Source: Oscillospiraceae bacterium
GTDB taxonomy: Bacteria; Bacillota; Clostridia; Oscillospirales; CAG-272
Reading direction: 5' to 3'
NCBI GenBank assembly: GCA_015063385.1
Contig: SVUG01000003.1
Coordinates: forward strand, 62,001-126,000
DNA: 64,000 nt
Made by a program: the position numbers and the translations under genes. Under the pieces are notes generated by a model, which searched no databases, was not told the origin of the DNA, and saw nothing but the letters and a program-made list of their open reading frames with translations. Positions 61,868-64,000 of the stretch are shown here, piece after piece. How positions within the stretch are numbered: position 1 is the first letter of the stretch; each line of letters opens with the position of its first letter.

Positions 61868-61896
61868 TTGCATTTTTTATCTGTGTATGCTAGAAT
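61868..61896 (+). promoter_or_regulatory. extended -10 promoter of trmL
   Basis: TTGCAT (61868-61873), 17-bp spacer ending TGC, TAGAAT (61891-61896), about 30 bp upstream of the start. Confidence 0.65.
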
Positions 61897-61926
61897 GTTA
61901 TTAGCAGATTTTTTGAGGTATCCGAA

Positions 61927-62388
61927 ATGATAAATATAGTTCTTTACTGTCCCGAAATTCCGCAGAATACGGGCAATATTTCACGCACCTGTGCCGTCAC
62001 GGGAGCAAGGCTTCATATTATCAAGCCGATAGGATTTGAGATTTCAGACCGCACCCTGAAGCGCGCAGGACTCGACTATTGGAGCGAGCTTGACGTCACG
62101 TATTATGAAAATTACGAGGAATTCCTCAGGCAGAACGAAAATGCCGAGCTTTATTTCTTCTCCTCGCACGCAAAAAAATCCTTTGCCGAAGTCACCTATC
62201 CCGACGACGTGTATCTCGTTTTTGGCAGGGAGTCTGTCGGACTTCCGCGAGAGCTCGTCGAGGCAAATATGGAACGCGCCCTGCGTATACCAATGCGAAA
62301 AACACTTAGATGTCTGAACCTTTCCAATTCGGTTGCGATAGCCGTGTACGAGGCACTGCGCCAACAAAATTTTTGTGGACTTGAATAG
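61927..62388 (+). CDS. trmL: tRNA (cytidine/uridine 34 2'-O-)methyltransferase TrmL
   Basis: Protein of 153 residues, the small SPOUT methyltransferase that 2'-O-methylates the wobble base of Leu tRNAs. It begins INIVLYCPEIPQNTGNISRTC, followed by ARLHIIKPIGFEISDRTLKRAGLDYW. The knot region is YLVFGRESVGLPRELVE near 98 and RIPMRKTLRCLNLSNSVAIAVYEALRQ near 120. Length and all motifs are intact. GAGG precedes the start by eight bases. It leads a three-gene plus-strand run. Confidence 0.94.
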   Translation: MINIVLYCPEIPQNTGNISRTCAVTGARLHIIKPIGFEISDRTLKRAGLDYWSELDVTYYENYEEFLRQNENAELYFFSSHAKKSFAEVTYPDDVYLVFGRESVGLPRELVEANMERALRIPMRKTLRCLNLSNSVAIAVYEALRQQNFCGLE

Positions 62389-62396
62389 GAGTAAAA

Positions 62397-63530
62397 ATGA
62401 AAAAAGTATTAAAAAAAATAGCTAACATACTTGCCTTCGCAGCACTCTTTCTCGTTGGCGCAGCCGGCGGACTTTTCCTCTCTCTTTCGCTGTTTTCGGG
62501 ATTTTTTAATCCCCTTGAGGTAATACTCGGAGTCGTAGGAATCTTGATTTCTCTTTACGTTTCCATCATCGCTCACGAGGCAGGGCATTTGATTTTTGGA
62601 CTTATATCCGGCTATACCTTCTCATCATTCCGCATCGGTAGCTTTATGTGGATAAAGCAGGATGGCAAAATCAAGCTTCGTCGGCTTTCAATAGCGGGTA
62701 CGGGTGGACAGTGCCTCATGACTCCGCCGGAGAAGAACGAAAAAACACCCGTAGTTCTTTACAACCTCGGTGGAGTAATTGCAAATATTATTCTCGCGGC
62801 AATCTTCGCATGCTTTTATTATCTTTTGTTCCATAGTGTTATTCTTCTTGCTCTCGTTTTCCTTTTTGGTGCGATAGTCTCCTTTATCATTGCGCTGACC
62901 AACGGACTTCCCCTCGACGTTGGAGGCATTCCAAACGACGGTATGAACGTCGTGCATCTTTTGGGGGATAAGGTATCCGCCGTTGCATTCAAAAATCAGC
63001 TTTTGATGAACGCTGCGCAGGCAAGAGGCGTTGGACTTTCTGATATGCCTGACGAGTGGTTTGTGCTTCCTGACGGTGCAAATATGAAAAATGTGCATTG
63101 CGCGTCTATTGCAGTTTTTGCAGTGTCGCGTAATATGGAAAAAATGGATTTTGCATCATCAGAGAAAGAGATAAAATCTCTCATTGATTCCGACTGTAAT
63201 ATGGCGCAAATTCACAGGAATCTACTCAAATGCGACCTGGTTTATTGTCGCTTGATGAGCGATGGCGCGGGGGCGGAAATCTCCTCGCTTTTGACCATAG
63301 AACAGCAGAAGTTTATGAAGTCGATGAAGAGCTTTCCAAGCATTATTCGCACTGAATATGCTATAGCACTCATTCGCGACAAAAATACAGAAATGGCAGA
63401 AAAAGCAAAGCAGAACTTTGAAAACGCTGCAAAAACTCACCCATATCCGCAGGATATAGAGCAGGAAAGACGCTATATGGAACACGCTGAAAATATAGCG
63501 CAATCTCTTGCTCAAGAGGCTGAAAAATGA
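62397..63530 (+). CDS. M50-like membrane metallopeptidase (site-2 protease superfamily)
   Basis: Protein of 377 residues. Two N-terminal membrane segments lie at about 8-35 and 38-60. The zinc motif SIIAHEAGHLIFGL (HExxH) is near residue 60. Further helices lie near 120-165, followed by GIPNDGMNV near 180, which stands in place of the NPDG motif of classical S2P enzymes. The C-terminal 180 residues are soluble and helical. It probably cleaves within membranes; the substrate is unknown. It begins 8 bp after trmL, and its end overlaps the phosphatase start by 4 bp. Confidence 0.8.
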   Translation: MKKVLKKIANILAFAALFLVGAAGGLFLSLSLFSGFFNPLEVILGVVGILISLYVSIIAHEAGHLIFGLISGYTFSSFRIGSFMWIKQDGKIKLRRLSIAGTGGQCLMTPPEKNEKTPVVLYNLGGVIANIILAAIFACFYYLLFHSVILLALVFLFGAIVSFIIALTNGLPLDVGGIPNDGMNVVHLLGDKVSAVAFKNQLLMNAAQARGVGLSDMPDEWFVLPDGANMKNVHCASIAVFAVSRNMEKMDFASSEKEIKSLIDSDCNMAQIHRNLLKCDLVYCRLMSDGAGAEISSLLTIEQQKFMKSMKSFPSIIRTEYAIALIRDKNTEMAEKAKQNFENAAKTHPYPQDIEQERRYMEHAENIAQSLAQEAEK

Positions 63531-63982
63531 TTAAAATAATGTTCGTCTGCCACGGCAATATTTGTCGTAGTCCTATGGCAGAATTCGTGCTTCGTGATAT
63601 GCTCAAAAAGCGAGGTCTTGACGGCAAAATTACTGTAGCGTCAAGCGCTACCTCGACCGAGGAAATAGGTAATGATATTCACTATGGCACAAGGCGGATT
63701 CTTGATAAGTATTCTATTACATACACGCGACGCGAGGCAGTGCAGCTTACACGATCTGATTACAAAAAATACGATTTATTCATCGGCATGGACAGTGCCA
63801 ATATCCGCAATATGCAACGTATTTTCGGCTCTGACCCCGAGGAGAAAATAATTCGCCTTTTGGACCTTACCGACGCAAAACGCGACGTCGCTGACCCGTG
63901 GTATACAGGCAATTTTGAAGCTACCTACCGTGACGTCACCGATGGGTGCGAGTCACTTATAAATTACGTTATAAACAAATAA
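63527..63982 (+). CDS. low-molecular-weight protein tyrosine phosphatase
   Basis: Protein of 151 residues. The active-site loop is at the N-terminus: VCHGNICRSPMAEFVL, with the nucleophilic Cys near residue 8 and CxxxxxRS intact. YTRREAVQLTRSDYKKYDLFIGMD matches the family, and the general-acid Asp is in RDVADPWYTGNF near 126. Bacterial members often act on tyrosine kinases of capsule systems, but none is nearby. The ATG overlaps the stop of the M50-like gene (ATGA), implying translational coupling. The sequence after it (63985 on) begins a CGGTTGGGA terminator arm, cut by the window edge. Confidence 0.93.
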   Translation: MIKIMFVCHGNICRSPMAEFVLRDMLKKRGLDGKITVASSATSTEEIGNDIHYGTRRILDKYSITYTRREAVQLTRSDYKKYDLFIGMDSANIRNMQRIFGSDPEEKIIRLLDLTDAKRDVADPWYTGNFEATYRDVTDGCESLINYVINK

Positions 63983-64000
63983 GAACGGTTGGGAAAATCC

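Noticed and set aside
1..64000. CRISPR array, prophage, transposon or integrated element
   Set aside because: No direct-repeat/spacer pattern, transposase, integrase or phage structural gene was seen; the only regular repeats are coding MORN units.

Overview
The window looks like a chromosomal segment of an uncultured gut Clostridia-type Firmicute with moderate GC. Reasons: Gram-positive Shine-Dalgarno sites (AAAGGAG/GGAGG) at almost every start; TTGACA-17-TATAAT promoters; a class III fructose-1,6-bisphosphatase; a MecA-like adaptor; a TIGR04086/YajC pair; a QueT transporter; and a CD1871A-type CXXC tail. I saw no rRNA, convincing tRNA, CRISPR array, transposase or integrase. Assignments rest on motif recognition by eye, without database searches.

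Layout. 30-904 (-): three small unknown proteins. 974-3448: phosphodiesterase, glmM and a GlmU-like acetyltransferase. 3637-8274: ABC exporter, a MORN-repeat protein made of about 18 units, and a ROK sugar kinase. 8507-11239 (+): cysteine desulfurase, IscU scaffold and MnmA, a sulfur relay to tRNA. 11616-25282 (+): one large operon-like cluster behind a consensus promoter. It encodes a giant solute-binding protein, two permease pairs, an NHL-TPR-Yip1 membrane protein and a secreted DUF5696-like protein. It has no ATPase, and it is the strongest candidate for an undescribed system, probably glycan capture and uptake.

25373-34584 (-): a nine-gene operon covering the shikimate pathway plus the Phe and Tyr branches, including an AroE-AroK fusion. 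34759-38885: FAD oxidoreductase, fbp, and queT behind a preQ1-riboswitch-like leader. 39151-43259: MecA-like adaptor (+), then plsY, methyltransferase, tsaE, tsaB and rpiB (-). 43417-47519 (+): queG, DUF3810 putative metallopeptidase, murA and pyridoxamine kinase. 47549-52312 (-): TIGR04086 protein, yajC and a large SF1 helicase with a C-terminal nuclease-like domain. 52474-54274 (+): serine acetyltransferase overlapping a polysaccharide deacetylase.

54308-56609 (-): a two-gene membrane redox module, in which a protein ending in a CXXC tail is coupled to a polyferredoxin-thioredoxin fusion. 56861-61749 (-): two unknown membrane proteins behind secA. 61927-63982 (+): trmL, an M50-like peptidase and a low-molecular-weight phosphatase. 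Most of the window is core metabolism. The accessory interest lies in the 11.6-25.3 kb cluster, the MORN protein, the helicase, the redox pair and several RNA or regulatory structures.
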